7,620 nucleotides of DNA, from NCBI GenBank assembly GCA_001790645.1, contig MGDB01000014.1:2464-10083 (forward strand), given 5' to 3'. This stretch comes from Candidatus Schekmanbacteria bacterium GWA2_38_11. Lineage in GTDB: Bacteria; Schekmanbacteria; GWA2-38-11. The notes below the pieces were generated by a model that did no database searches, had not been told where the DNA came from, and saw only the letters and a program-made list of their open reading frames with translations. A program made the translations under genes and the position numbers. How positions within the stretch are numbered: position 1 is the first letter of the stretch; every line of letters begins with the position of its first letter. Shown one piece after another: positions 1 to 5,324 of the stretch.

Positions 1-21
1 TGCAATTAGTTCTAAGACTTT

Positions 22-50
22 ACTACCTCGCAGCTCTGCTGCGGGGTAGT
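22..50. repeat. 12-bp-stem hairpin repeat
   Basis: ACTACCTCGCAG (22-33) pairs with CTGCGGGGTAGT (39-50) around a 5-nt loop, CTCTG. All twelve positions pair if one T-G wobble (28/44) is allowed. Its ends carry CTAC/GTAG, and CTAAGACTT lies at 12-20 just outside; the complement of that 9-mer also follows the hairpin pair at 3108-3157. There is no following T-tract on either strand, so it is not a terminator. It is probably a dispersed palindromic repeat. Confidence 0.7.
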
Positions 51-69
51 TCATTATCAATGAGCTTAG

Positions 70-92
70 CGCAGGCTAAAGCCTGCGGCTAC
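70..92 (-). repeat. REP-like hairpin with GTAG foot
   Basis: CGCAGGC (70-76) and GCCTGCG (81-87) form a perfect 7-bp stem around TAAA. Read on the minus strand, GTAG (92-89) lies one base 5' of the stem, as in REP elements mobilised by RAYT (Y1 REP-associated tyrosine) transposases. A related core, AGGCTTTAGCC, appears in the hairpin at 3112-3129. No RAYT gene is in this window. Confidence 0.65.
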
Positions 93-172
93 CATTTAAA
101 CGTGAGTTGTGACACAGCCTGTTACTAAAGGAGGGAGCATAGCATTCTCATTTTCTAAAGAAAGAGACAAAT

Positions 173-199
173 AATTCCCACTTTGGAAAAGGGGGAATT
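173..199. repeat. Hairpin repeat ending in AATTCCC/GGGAATT
   Basis: AATTCCC (173-179) pairs perfectly with GGGAATT (193-199). After one A/G mismatch the stem continues CTTT/AAAG to a 3-nt loop. It resembles the C-rich/G-rich palindromes scattered through many bacterial genomes and the one at 2407-2450 in this window. No U-tract follows, so a terminator role is not supported. Confidence 0.6.
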
Positions 200-205
200 C
201 ATGGT

Positions 206-245
206 AAGACCCTCGGCTGAGCTTGGTCGAAGTCCTCAGTCGAAC
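206..245. repeat. Degenerate TCGA-rich dispersed repeat fragment
   Basis: The stretch contains CTCGGCTGAGCTTGGTCGAA and CCTCAGTCGAAC. It resembles the 'CTGAGC...TCGAAGGATC' type of dispersed repeat, a better copy of which lies at about 2987-3052. It carries no ORF. The boundaries are approximate. Confidence 0.4.
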
Positions 246-277
246 TATTAATGGAGATTTAACTCATTAAATTTTAA

Positions 278-305
278 TTGACAATAATATTATTTTTACT
301 ATATT
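278..305 (+). promoter_or_regulatory. Sigma-70-like promoter of the exported B-repeat protein
   Basis: A perfect -35 TTGACA (278-283) is followed after 16 nt by TATATT (300-305), a 5/6 match to the -10 consensus, in a very AT-rich context. Transcription would start near 312, leaving a leader of only about 25 nt. That leader contains the GAGAGGAG ribosome-binding site (320-327), 9 nt before the ATG. This is the best-looking promoter in the window and suggests the gene is well expressed as its own unit. Confidence 0.75.
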
Positions 306-336
306 AGTCTTAAATAATATTGAGAGGAGTTTAAAA

Positions 337-1050
337 ATGAACAAAGCTAAATGTTTTTTGAGTTTTGCAGTTGTATTTTTTTCAATGACTTTAACCGCAA
401 TGGCTTTTGCAGGGGACTGGCATATAAAGGGAGATTTGTTTATTGACACTAACGATAATTTGATAAAGGACGGCGGTGAACCGGATTTACCATCTGATGC
501 TACTATTAGTTGTACTGGTCCGGGGATGAATAAAGGAACTGGGGGAACAGAAACCAAGAGTACTAAGAAATCATTTGATTTTGATACTCATAAGAAGCCA
601 GGTTTATATACTCTTACAGCCACTGATATTGACGACCATTCCGTTAATACTCCAAACCCGGTAATGGTCACAATGGAAAAATCGGAAATAAACGTAAACT
701 TTGGTTATGATGATGAAGACCTTAAAAAACTATCCATTAGTGGGAGAGTTTTTGAGGATAAGAACTGTAATGGTGAGAGAAAAGGAGGGGAAAAAGGGAT
801 AGAAGGAGTTACAATTACCTTGAACCCAGGAGCAATAACTACCTTAACTAAACACGATGGTAAATATAAATTCAAAGACAAAGACCTTCCTGCAGGTATA
901 TATACTGTTCAGGAAACTGATCCATCTGGTTATTGCAGCACAACTCCTAATACTATAACTGTCATCCTGGTGAAAAAAAAGGTTAAAAATCAGGATTTTG
1001 GGGATCATAAGCTTGGTGTTAGCCCTCAGAACGACTCTTGTTGTCAGTAA
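337..1050 (+). CDS. Exported protein with two SdrD B-like repeats
   Basis: This encodes a 237-residue predicted secreted protein. Residues 1-25 form a Sec signal peptide: Lys at 3 and 5, a hydrophobic core at 7-24, and an A-F-A cleavage site before Gly26. There is no lipobox. Two homologous beta-sandwich repeats follow, roughly 30-123 and 133-223. Each opens with a G-x-hydrophobic-F-x-D segment and an Asp/Asn-rich loop (D37, N39, D40, D45; D141, N143, N145) like the calcium loops of the SdrD B/Cna-B-like family. Each closes with a V/D-N-F-G-like strand (120-123; 219-222). The tail is short, ends in SCCQ, and carries no LPXTG, PEP-CTERM or autotransporter signal, so it probably stays periplasmic or is released. 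The start is supported by a GGAG ribosome-binding site and the promoter at 278-305. Its function (adhesin, matrix or scaffold) cannot be told from sequence. The fold family is fairly sure and the role is unknown. Confidence 0.8.
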   Translation: MNKAKCFLSFAVVFFSMTLTAMAFAGDWHIKGDLFIDTNDNLIKDGGEPDLPSDATISCTGPGMNKGTGGTETKSTKKSFDFDTHKKPGLYTLTATDIDDHSVNTPNPVMVTMEKSEINVNFGYDDEDLKKLSISGRVFEDKNCNGERKGGEKGIEGVTITLNPGAITTLTKHDGKYKFKDKDLPAGIYTVQETDPSGYCSTTPNTITVILVKKKVKNQDFGDHKLGVSPQNDSCCQ

Positions 1051-1154
1051 AAAATTAAAGGAACATTGTCTTTCTTACAATTTCAGAACTATCCACGCTA
1101 TTTTTTTTAGGAGCCGGAGTTTTATAGTTTGGGATTTTAAGAAAGAATTTTAAA
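1051..1154. other. Convergent intergenic gap
   Basis: This 104-bp AT-rich gap lies between the tail-to-tail ends of the exported-protein gene and the thioredoxin reductase gene. It has an 8-T run at 1101-1108 and a weak ACTAT/ATAGT pairing (1088-1092 with 1124-1128). No stable GC-rich stem sits directly before a T-tract, so no terminator is called although one would be expected here. Confidence 0.4.
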
Positions 1155-2351
1155 TTATAAATTCTCTAAAAACCTCTCTGCGTCCATAGCGGCCATGCAG
1201 CCTGAGCCTGCAGCAGTGACTGCCTGGCGGTAGATATGGTCCTGCACATCCCCTGCAGCAAATACACCCGGAATATTGGTTTTTGTTTCTTCATGAGTAA
1301 CAATGTAGCCACCTTTATCGCGTTCTAAGATACCCTGGAAAAGTTCAGTGTTTGGCTTGTGTCCTATGGCGACAAAGATCCCCTGGCAGTTTAGTATAGA
1401 GGTTTCATTTGTCTTTAAATTTTTAATTTTAATTCCTGTCACACCAGTTTTGGTATCTCCTATGATGTCTTCTACAGCACTGTCCCAGATAAAGCTTATT
1501 TTTCCGCTTTTAATTGCTTTTTCCTGCATGATCTTGCTTGCTCTGAGCTTGTCTCTTCTGTGAATCACTGTAATCTTGTTTGCGAACTTGGTAAGAAAAA
1601 TAGATTCTTCCATGGCAGTGTCCCCTCCGCCAACAACGACCACTTCTTTGCCGCGGAAGAAGAATCCATCGCACGTAGCACAGGCTGATACACCCCGCCC
1701 CATAAGTTTTTTCTCTGCCTCAATCCCTAAAAGTCTTGCTGAAGCCCCTGAGGCTATTATCAGTGTTTCAGCTATAAAGAGGTTTTCTTCTATAAAAATC
1801 TTAAAGGGACGAAGACTTAAATCAACTTTAGTAACCTCTTTATCTATGAATTTTGTATTAAAACGCTCAGCCTGTTTTCTCATGGCTATTACCAGGTCAG
1901 GTCCTAAGATTCCTTCCGGGAAACCCGGGTAGTTTTCCACATCGCTTGTTATTGTAAGCTGTCCGCCTGGTTCCCTGCCGGAAATGACAAGGGGCGAGAG
2001 GTTTCCCCTGGCAGAGTAGAGCGCTGCAGTTAAACCTGCAGGGCCTGAGCCGATGATGATGACCTTATAAATTTTTTCTTCTTCTTTTATCTTTTCCTCA
2101 ATCTCAAAAAGTTCATCAAGCTTTCCGCTTCTGTCAAACTCTTTAAGATCATCGTACCCGCCGATATGCTGCGAGCCTATTAGAATCTGAGGAACAGTGT
2201 CTCTACCGGTTCTTTCTTCTAACTCTTTTTCTAAGGTTTCATTATCAGTTAAGTCAGTTTCTTTAAAAGAAAGCCCCTTACTTTTGAGAAGTTCTTTTGC
2301 CTTTCTACAGTAAGGACAATTTTCTCGTGTAAAAATAGTTATCTCTGGCAT
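1155..2351 (-). CDS. trxB: Glutaredoxin-thioredoxin reductase fusion protein
   Basis: This 398-residue flavoenzyme is predicted to be cytosolic. It should pass electrons from NADPH through FAD and a redox disulfide to thioredoxin or to its own N-terminal domain. Residues 1-80 are a glutaredoxin domain with CPYC (12-15), the TVP cis-proline motif (52-54) and GG (64-65). A charged linker (81-95) joins it to a complete low-Mr thioredoxin reductase of usual length. That part has the FAD motif GSGPAG (101-106), the redox centre CATC followed by DG (224-229), the NADPH motif GGGDTAMEE (241-249), HRR (264-266) expected for the NADPH 2'-phosphate, and the C-terminal FAD motif AAGDV (365-369). Both dithiol centres are intact. 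The fusion reads through one uninterrupted frame, so it is not a frameshift artefact. The ATG directly precedes the first glutaredoxin strand. The ribosome-binding site is weak (a GAG about 9 nt upstream), so expression may depend on transcription from nusB. The gene symbol refers to the reductase part. Confidence 0.93.
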   Translation of the reverse strand: MPEITIFTRENCPYCRKAKELLKSKGLSFKETDLTDNETLEKELEERTGRDTVPQILIGSQHIGGYDDLKEFDRSGKLDELFEIEEKIKEEEKIYKVIIIGSGPAGLTAALYSARGNLSPLVISGREPGGQLTITSDVENYPGFPEGILGPDLVIAMRKQAERFNTKFIDKEVTKVDLSLRPFKIFIEENLFIAETLIIASGASARLLGIEAEKKLMGRGVSACATCDGFFFRGKEVVVVGGGDTAMEESIFLTKFANKITVIHRRDKLRASKIMQEKAIKSGKISFIWDSAVEDIIGDTKTGVTGIKIKNLKTNETSILNCQGIFVAIGHKPNTELFQGILERDKGGYIVTHEETKTNIPGVFAAGDVQDHIYRQAVTAAGSGCMAAMDAERFLENL

Positions 2352-2380
2352 AGTCTATTACTCAAGTCTTACAGATATAA

Positions 2381-2394
2381 GAGGCTTCAGCCTC
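2381..2394. repeat. Small AGGCT/AGCCT hairpin
   Basis: GAGGCT and AGCCTC pair around a TC loop. The sequence resembles the core of the REP-like hairpin at 3112-3129 (GAGAGGCT...AGCCTCTC) but lacks a GTAG foot. AAGTCTTA, also found beside the hairpins at 22-50 and 3108-3157, lies at 2364-2371. It sits in the leader of the thioredoxin reductase fusion. It is likely a degenerate copy of the same repeat family. Confidence 0.5.
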
Positions 2395-2406
2395 CCTTAT
2401 TTATCA

Positions 2407-2450
2407 AATCCCCCCTCGCCCCCCTTTATTAAAGGGGGGTTGGGGGGATT
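2407..2450. repeat. C/G-rich palindrome spanning the nusB stop codon
   Basis: Two nested stems are present. AATCCCCCC (2407-2415) pairs with GGGGGGATT (2442-2450), and CCCCCCTTT (2419-2427) pairs with AAAGGGGGG (2431-2439). An internal loop TCG/TT separates them and the apical loop is ATT. The outer arm includes the first two bases of the nusB TAA stop, as read on the minus strand. No U-run follows on the minus strand, so it is not a canonical terminator. A stem this strong could attenuate or stabilise the nusB-trxB transcript. Confidence 0.75.
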
Positions 2451-2880
2451 ATTTTTTTGATAAATTACTTTTAACCTTATCTAAAACTGCGTTTATAAAT
2501 GAAGGAGATTTTTCTGTACCATATTTTTTTGCAATCTCTATTGCTTCGTTTATTGTTACATCAAAATCTATATCATTAAAATAAAGAAATTCACTTACTC
2601 CTAACCTCAGGATGTTTCTATCCACAGGGGGCATTCTCTCAAGTTTCCAGTTCTCAGAAACCTTTTTTAAAAGGGAATCAATTTTACTTTTGTTTTCGAG
2701 AGTATTTTTTATAAGCCTCTCAGCAAACTCTTTACCGGAGTTTTTGAAATCCGGATTAAAGTTTTTCCAGAAAATATTTAATTTCTCATTAGTTATTTCT
2801 TGCGTAATTTTTTTCTCGCTAAAATCAATATTAAAAAGAAATTGCAAAGCTATTTCCCTTGCTATGCGACGGAGCCCCAC
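2449..2880 (-). CDS. nusB: Transcription antitermination factor NusB
   Basis: This 143-residue all-helical protein has the usual NusB length. In the family, NusB binds boxA RNA together with NusE (ribosomal protein S10) and promotes antitermination of rRNA operons. The basic N-terminus R4-R5-x-A-R-E-I-A-L-Q-F-L-F (4-16) is the typical RNA-binding helix start. W78 and the DRNILRL segment (87-93), and NEAIEIAK-YG (111-121) followed by S-x-x-FINAVLDK (125-135), are the family's C-terminal signatures. The start is GTG, chosen because AGAGGA (minus strand, 2891-2886) lies 5 nt upstream and because the second residue on fits the family's N-terminus. The order ribH then nusB is a common bacterial arrangement. 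The 358-bp gap before it is filled with repeats. Confidence 0.95.
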   Translation of the reverse strand: MGLRRIAREIALQFLFNIDFSEKKITQEITNEKLNIFWKNFNPDFKNSGKEFAERLIKNTLENKSKIDSLLKKVSENWKLERMPPVDRNILRLGVSEFLYFNDIDFDVTINEAIEIAKKYGTEKSPSFINAVLDKVKSNLSKK

Positions 2881-2986
2881 TTTGATCCTCTTTCTCTCAT
2901 TTGAACTGCAAATCTATGCTGAAAATTTATAAGATTTTAATGATTGAAGTACTCCATCAAAAATTCTAAATCCTAATATCTAAATC

Positions 2987-3052
2987 GTTCGACTGATGGT
3001 TCGACAAACTCACCATGCAGCATCCTGAGCCTTGAACCTGCCAAAAGGTCGA
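2987..3052. repeat. TCGA-rich dispersed repeat
   Basis: The stretch contains GTTCGACTGATGGTTCGACA, GCATCCTGAGCC and GGTCGAAGGATC. It matches the general form of a dispersed bacterial repeat in which GTTCGAC and GTCGAAC-like ends bracket CCTGAGC. A weaker fragment of the same sort lies at about 206-245. Family recognition is from memory and the ends are approximate. Confidence 0.5.
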
Positions 3053-3082
3053 AGGATCACGACGAAGTACTAAACAAATTCA

Positions 3083-3211
3083 AAATTCTAAATTAAAATG
3101 TTAAAGGGTAGGAGAGGCTTTAGCCTCTCTTTTATGTGCGACTAAAGTCGCCCTTACCCAAGTCTTAGATTTTGAATTTTGACATTATTTAGGATTTCGA
3201 ATTTAGAATTT
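3083..3211. repeat. AT-rich 12-bp inverted repeat around the REP-like pair
   Basis: AAATTCTAAATT (3083-3094) and its exact reverse complement AATTTAGAATTT (3200-3211) flank the hairpin pair at 3108-3157. A further direct copy of the left arm, AAATTCTAAAT followed by CC, is at 2961-2973, and GGATTT (3192-3197) mirrors its end. The arrangement looks like a small non-coding insertion with inverted ends, but the AT-rich composition weakens the case. Confidence 0.5.
3108..3157. repeat. Paired REP-like hairpins (BIME-like)
   Basis: On the plus strand, GTAG (3108-3111) directly precedes the perfect hairpin GAGAGGCT-TT-AGCCTCTC (3112-3129). After an 8-nt spacer a second perfect hairpin, GCGACT-AA-AGTCGC (3138-3151), follows. 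On the minus strand it is preceded by GTAA (3157-3154) and GG. Two hairpins in opposite orientation with GTAG-type feet is the layout of bacterial interspersed mosaic elements built from REPs. No RAYT transposase gene is in the window. It lies in the ribH-nusB gap and could affect mRNA stability. Confidence 0.7.
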
Positions 3212-3238
3212 AATAAGCAGGTATTATCCAGTATCCTT

Positions 3239-3703
3239 TTACAGTGCTTTCAAGATATTTGTCATCTCGATTGCGGAGATGGCTGCATCCCAGCCTTTAT
3301 TTCCCATTTTGGTGCCTGCTCTTTCAATTGCCTGCTCTATATTTTCAGATGTTATTATCCCGTAGCTAATCGGGACTCCATATTTTAGCTGAATTGATGA
3401 AATTCCTTTTGTAACTTCAGATGCAATATATTCAAAGTGAGGTGTTTGACCTCTAATGATTGCTCCAAGGCAGATTATTGCATCGAAATTTTTTGTCTCT
3501 GCAACTTTTTGCGCTACAAGGGGTATTTCGAAAGATCCAGGAACTTTTACTATAGATATATGCTGATCACTTGCCCCGTGCCTCAAAAGAGAATCAAGGC
3601 ATCCTTCAAGAAGTTTTCCTGTGATAAATTCATTGAACCGGCTCAATATGATCGCGAACTTCAAACCTGATGCATCAATTTTCCCTTCAATAACTTTTGG
3701 CAT
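3239..3703 (-). CDS. ribH: 6,7-dimethyl-8-ribityllumazine synthase
   Basis: RibH condenses 5-amino-6-ribitylaminouracil with 3,4-dihydroxybutanone 4-phosphate to give lumazine, the penultimate riboflavin step. Family members form pentamers or 60-mer capsids in the cytosol. The 154-residue protein is full length. It has the substrate-binding SRFNEFI (21-27), VPGSFEIP (54-61) and [14 protein letters not shown] (80-93) with the catalytic His89, then the C-terminal [15 protein letters not shown] stretch (122-136). The ATG has a good GAGGAG ribosome-binding site at about 6 nt. It lies downstream of ribBA, from which it is separated by a hairpin-bearing gap, and upstream of nusB. RibBA supplies its four-carbon substrate. 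Confidence 0.97.
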   Translation of the reverse strand: MPKVIEGKIDASGLKFAIILSRFNEFITGKLLEGCLDSLLRHGASDQHISIVKVPGSFEIPLVAQKVAETKNFDAIICLGAIIRGQTPHFEYIASEVTKGISSIQLKYGVPISYGIITSENIEQAIERAGTKMGNKGWDAAISAIEMTNILKAL

Positions 3704-3726
3704 AATAACTCCTCGTAATATTGATT

Positions 3727-3781
3727 AGCTATAGGCTGTAAGCTATAAGCCATAAATCCATAGGACTTACAGCCTATAGCT
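3727..3781. repeat. 16-bp perfect inverted repeat in the ribBA-ribH gap
   Basis: AGCTATAGGCTGTAAG (3727-3742) and CTTACAGCCTATAGCT (3766-3781) are exact reverse complements around a 23-nt loop. Internally the element repeats GCTGTAAGCTATA-like units on both arms (also 3735-3750 and, inverted, 3773-3788). On the ribBA-ribH transcript this would fold into a long stem 23 nt upstream of the ribH start codon. There is no U-tract, so termination is unlikely. It resembles a dispersed 'CTATAAGCTGTAAG' repeat. Confidence 0.75.
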
Positions 3782-3825
3782 TACAGCTTAAAGCTATCTA
3801 CTAATCTGTGTAATTATATTTCAGT

Positions 3826-5055
3826 TTAGATTTTATTAAAAAAGTGTCCCAACTTTTTTTGCTTGGTCTTAAGATATTTTAAGTTGCTTTCCATGGGAAT
3901 TATTTCAATTGGGACTCTTTCAACAACTTCAAGGCCATAGCCATGAATTCCTATAATCTTTCTTGGGTTGTTGGTCATAAGCCTTATCTTTTTAAGCCCT
4001 AAATCAACTAATATTTGTGCTCCTATTCCATATTCACGCAGATCAGGCTTAAAGCCGAGATGTTCGTTTGCTTCGACAGTATCCATGCCTTTGTCCTGGA
4101 GTTCATAGGCTTTTATTTTGTTCGATAACCCAATGCCCCTCCCTTCCTGGTGCAGATAGAGGATTACACCTTTTTCTTCTTTCTCGATAATGCTCATAGC
4201 ATGATGGAGCTGTTCACCGCAGTCGCATCTCTTTGATCCAAAGACATCTCCAGTAAGGCACATGGAGTGGACTCTCACCAGTATTTCGCTTCCGTCATCA
4301 ACCTTGCCTTTGACAAGAGCAATATGGGTTTGATTATCAATAAGGCTCTTATAGGCTATTGATGTGAATTCGCCGTAATTCGTGGGCAGAATTGTCTGGG
4401 CTTCTCTTTTTATGAGAGATTCATGCCTCAGCCTGTAGTTTATTAAGTCCTTAATTGTAATTATTTTAAGACCATGCTTTGCGGCAAATTTCATAAGTTC
4501 TGGCACTCTTGCCATTGTTCCGTCATCATTCATTATTTCGCAGATAACTCCCGCAGGGTAAAGGCCTGCAGACTTTGCAAGGTCCACAGCTCCTTCTGTT
4601 TGTCCGGTGCGGACAAGAACACCTCCCTTTGCTGCTCTCAGGGGGAAAACATGGCCTGGTTTGACAAGGTCATGCGATTTTGTATTCGGGTTTATTGCAG
4701 TCAGTATTGTGGTTGCACGATCTGCAGCAGATATACCTGTTGTAACATTGCGTTTTGCCTCTATGGAGACAGTAAACGCAGTGTTAAAATGAGAGGTGTT
4801 TTCTGTTACCATCGGGTGCAGCTGGAGCTCTTCACATCTTTCAGGAGTCATGGGAAGACATATTAAACCCCTTCCATACTTTGCCATAAAATTGATGGCT
4901 TCCGGGGTTACCTTCTCAGCCGCCATTGTAAGATCTCCCTCATTTTCCCTGTCCTCGTCGTCACACAAGATAACCATCTTTCCCTGCTTTATATCTTCAA
5001 TGGCTTCTTCAATTGTATTGAACTTGAAATTATTTTTTTCTTTTTCATTCTCCAT
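3826..5055 (-). CDS. ribBA: Bifunctional DHBP synthase / GTP cyclohydrolase II
   Basis: RibBA catalyses both entry steps of riboflavin synthesis. The N-terminal domain (about 12-208) converts ribulose 5-phosphate to 3,4-dihydroxy-2-butanone 4-phosphate. The C-terminal domain (about 215-405) opens GTP to the diaminopyrimidine. The first domain shows [11 protein letters not shown] (32-42), GRGLICLP (61-68), GHVFPLRA (134-141) and [13 protein letters not shown] (167-179). The second shows the zinc cysteines C266, C277 and C279, the HQEGRGIGL motif (302-310) and TNNPRKI (361-367). The 409-residue length is normal for the fusion. At residue 152 the usual Gly-His-Thr-Glu reads Gly-Gln-Thr-Glu, so the family's metal-binding His is replaced. 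I recall the Gln variant from other RibBA proteins, but whether such enzymes keep DHBP synthase activity is not settled by this sequence. A GGAG lies 9 nt before the ATG. The leader carries a MITE-like element. Confidence 0.96.
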   Translation of the reverse strand: MENEKEKNNFKFNTIEEAIEDIKQGKMVILCDDEDRENEGDLTMAAEKVTPEAINFMAKYGRGLICLPMTPERCEELQLHPMVTENTSHFNTAFTVSIEAKRNVTTGISAADRATTILTAINPNTKSHDLVKPGHVFPLRAAKGGVLVRTGQTEGAVDLAKSAGLYPAGVICEIMNDDGTMARVPELMKFAAKHGLKIITIKDLINYRLRHESLIKREAQTILPTNYGEFTSIAYKSLIDNQTHIALVKGKVDDGSEILVRVHSMCLTGDVFGSKRCDCGEQLHHAMSIIEKEEKGVILYLHQEGRGIGLSNKIKAYELQDKGMDTVEANEHLGFKPDLREYGIGAQILVDLGLKKIRLMTNNPRKIIGIHGYGLEVVERVPIEIIPMESNLKYLKTKQKKLGHFFNKI

Positions 5056-5116
5056 GATATTTCGCTCCAGTCTTGCTAGTGTATTGTTCCTAACGCTTCT
5101 TTACATTTGTCTTGTC

Positions 5117-5281
5117 GTCATTCCGCATCCCCAATCAAGTTGGGGACAAGCTTGAGAAGCCTGCCCCGTACTTGATACGGGGGAATCCAGGGTTTCCCAT
5201 GAAAATGGGAACCCAATTCATCTATATAGTTCCCCACTTCCGTGAGGACGACGTCTGGATTCCTGCTTTCGCAGGAATGAC
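5117..5281. repeat. MITE-like multi-hairpin element between ribE and ribBA
   Basis: This 165-bp non-coding element is bounded by GTCATTCC (5117-5124) and its inverse GGAATGAC (5274-5281). It is a chain of hairpins: CCCCAA/TTGGGG (5129-5145), CCCCGTA/TACGGGG (5164-5182), GGGTT-CCCAT/ATGGG-AACCC with one bulged T (5190-5214), and a perfect TTCCTGC/GCAGGAA (5260-5277). The ends and last hairpin match the widespread 'GTCATTCC...GGAATGAC' dispersed repeat type. It lies in the ribBA leader, about 60 nt upstream of the start. Any effect on expression would be secondary. Confidence 0.75.
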
Positions 5282-5324
5282 AAAATCAGTAAATCTACTT
5301 CTGAGACAGCACACTAGAATGCCT

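Larger units (their letters stand above)
1..277. other. Repeat-rich intergenic region with no supported gene
   Basis: I see no convincing coding sequence here. An SD-like AAGGAGG near 128-134 is not followed by a usable start codon and open frame. The stretch is instead a run of small palindromic or degenerate repeats, listed separately: hairpins at 22-50, 70-87 and 173-199, and a TCGA-rich repeat fragment at about 206-245. It ends at the promoter of the exported-protein gene. The content looks like an accumulation site for dispersed repeats rather than a regulatory leader, but this is inference. Confidence 0.6.
2881..3238. other. Repeat-filled gap between ribH and nusB
   Basis: This 358-bp stretch has no supported gene. 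It contains the nusB ribosome-binding site, copies of an AT-rich 11-12-mer (AAATTCTAAAT at 2961-2971 and 3083-3093; the inverted AATTTAGAATTT at 3200-3211), a TCGA-rich dispersed repeat at about 2987-3052, and a REP-like hairpin pair at 3108-3157. The inverted AT-rich arms enclose the hairpin pair, so the block may be one composite repeat or several nested insertions. I see no promoter for nusB that I would defend. Confidence 0.6.

Noticed and set aside
22..199. Rho-independent terminators for an upstream gene
   Set aside because: The three hairpins are not followed by T-tracts on either strand, and no upstream gene end is visible.
2961..3211. CRISPR array from the repeated AAATTCTAAAT units
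   Set aside because: Spacing is irregular, units are short and AT-rich, some copies are inverted, and there are no cas genes.
4474..4866. Long plus-strand open frames opposite ribBA, and similar frames opposite trxB, ribH and ribE
   Set aside because: They lie wholly antisense to strongly recognised genes, have no family features and show shadow-like composition.
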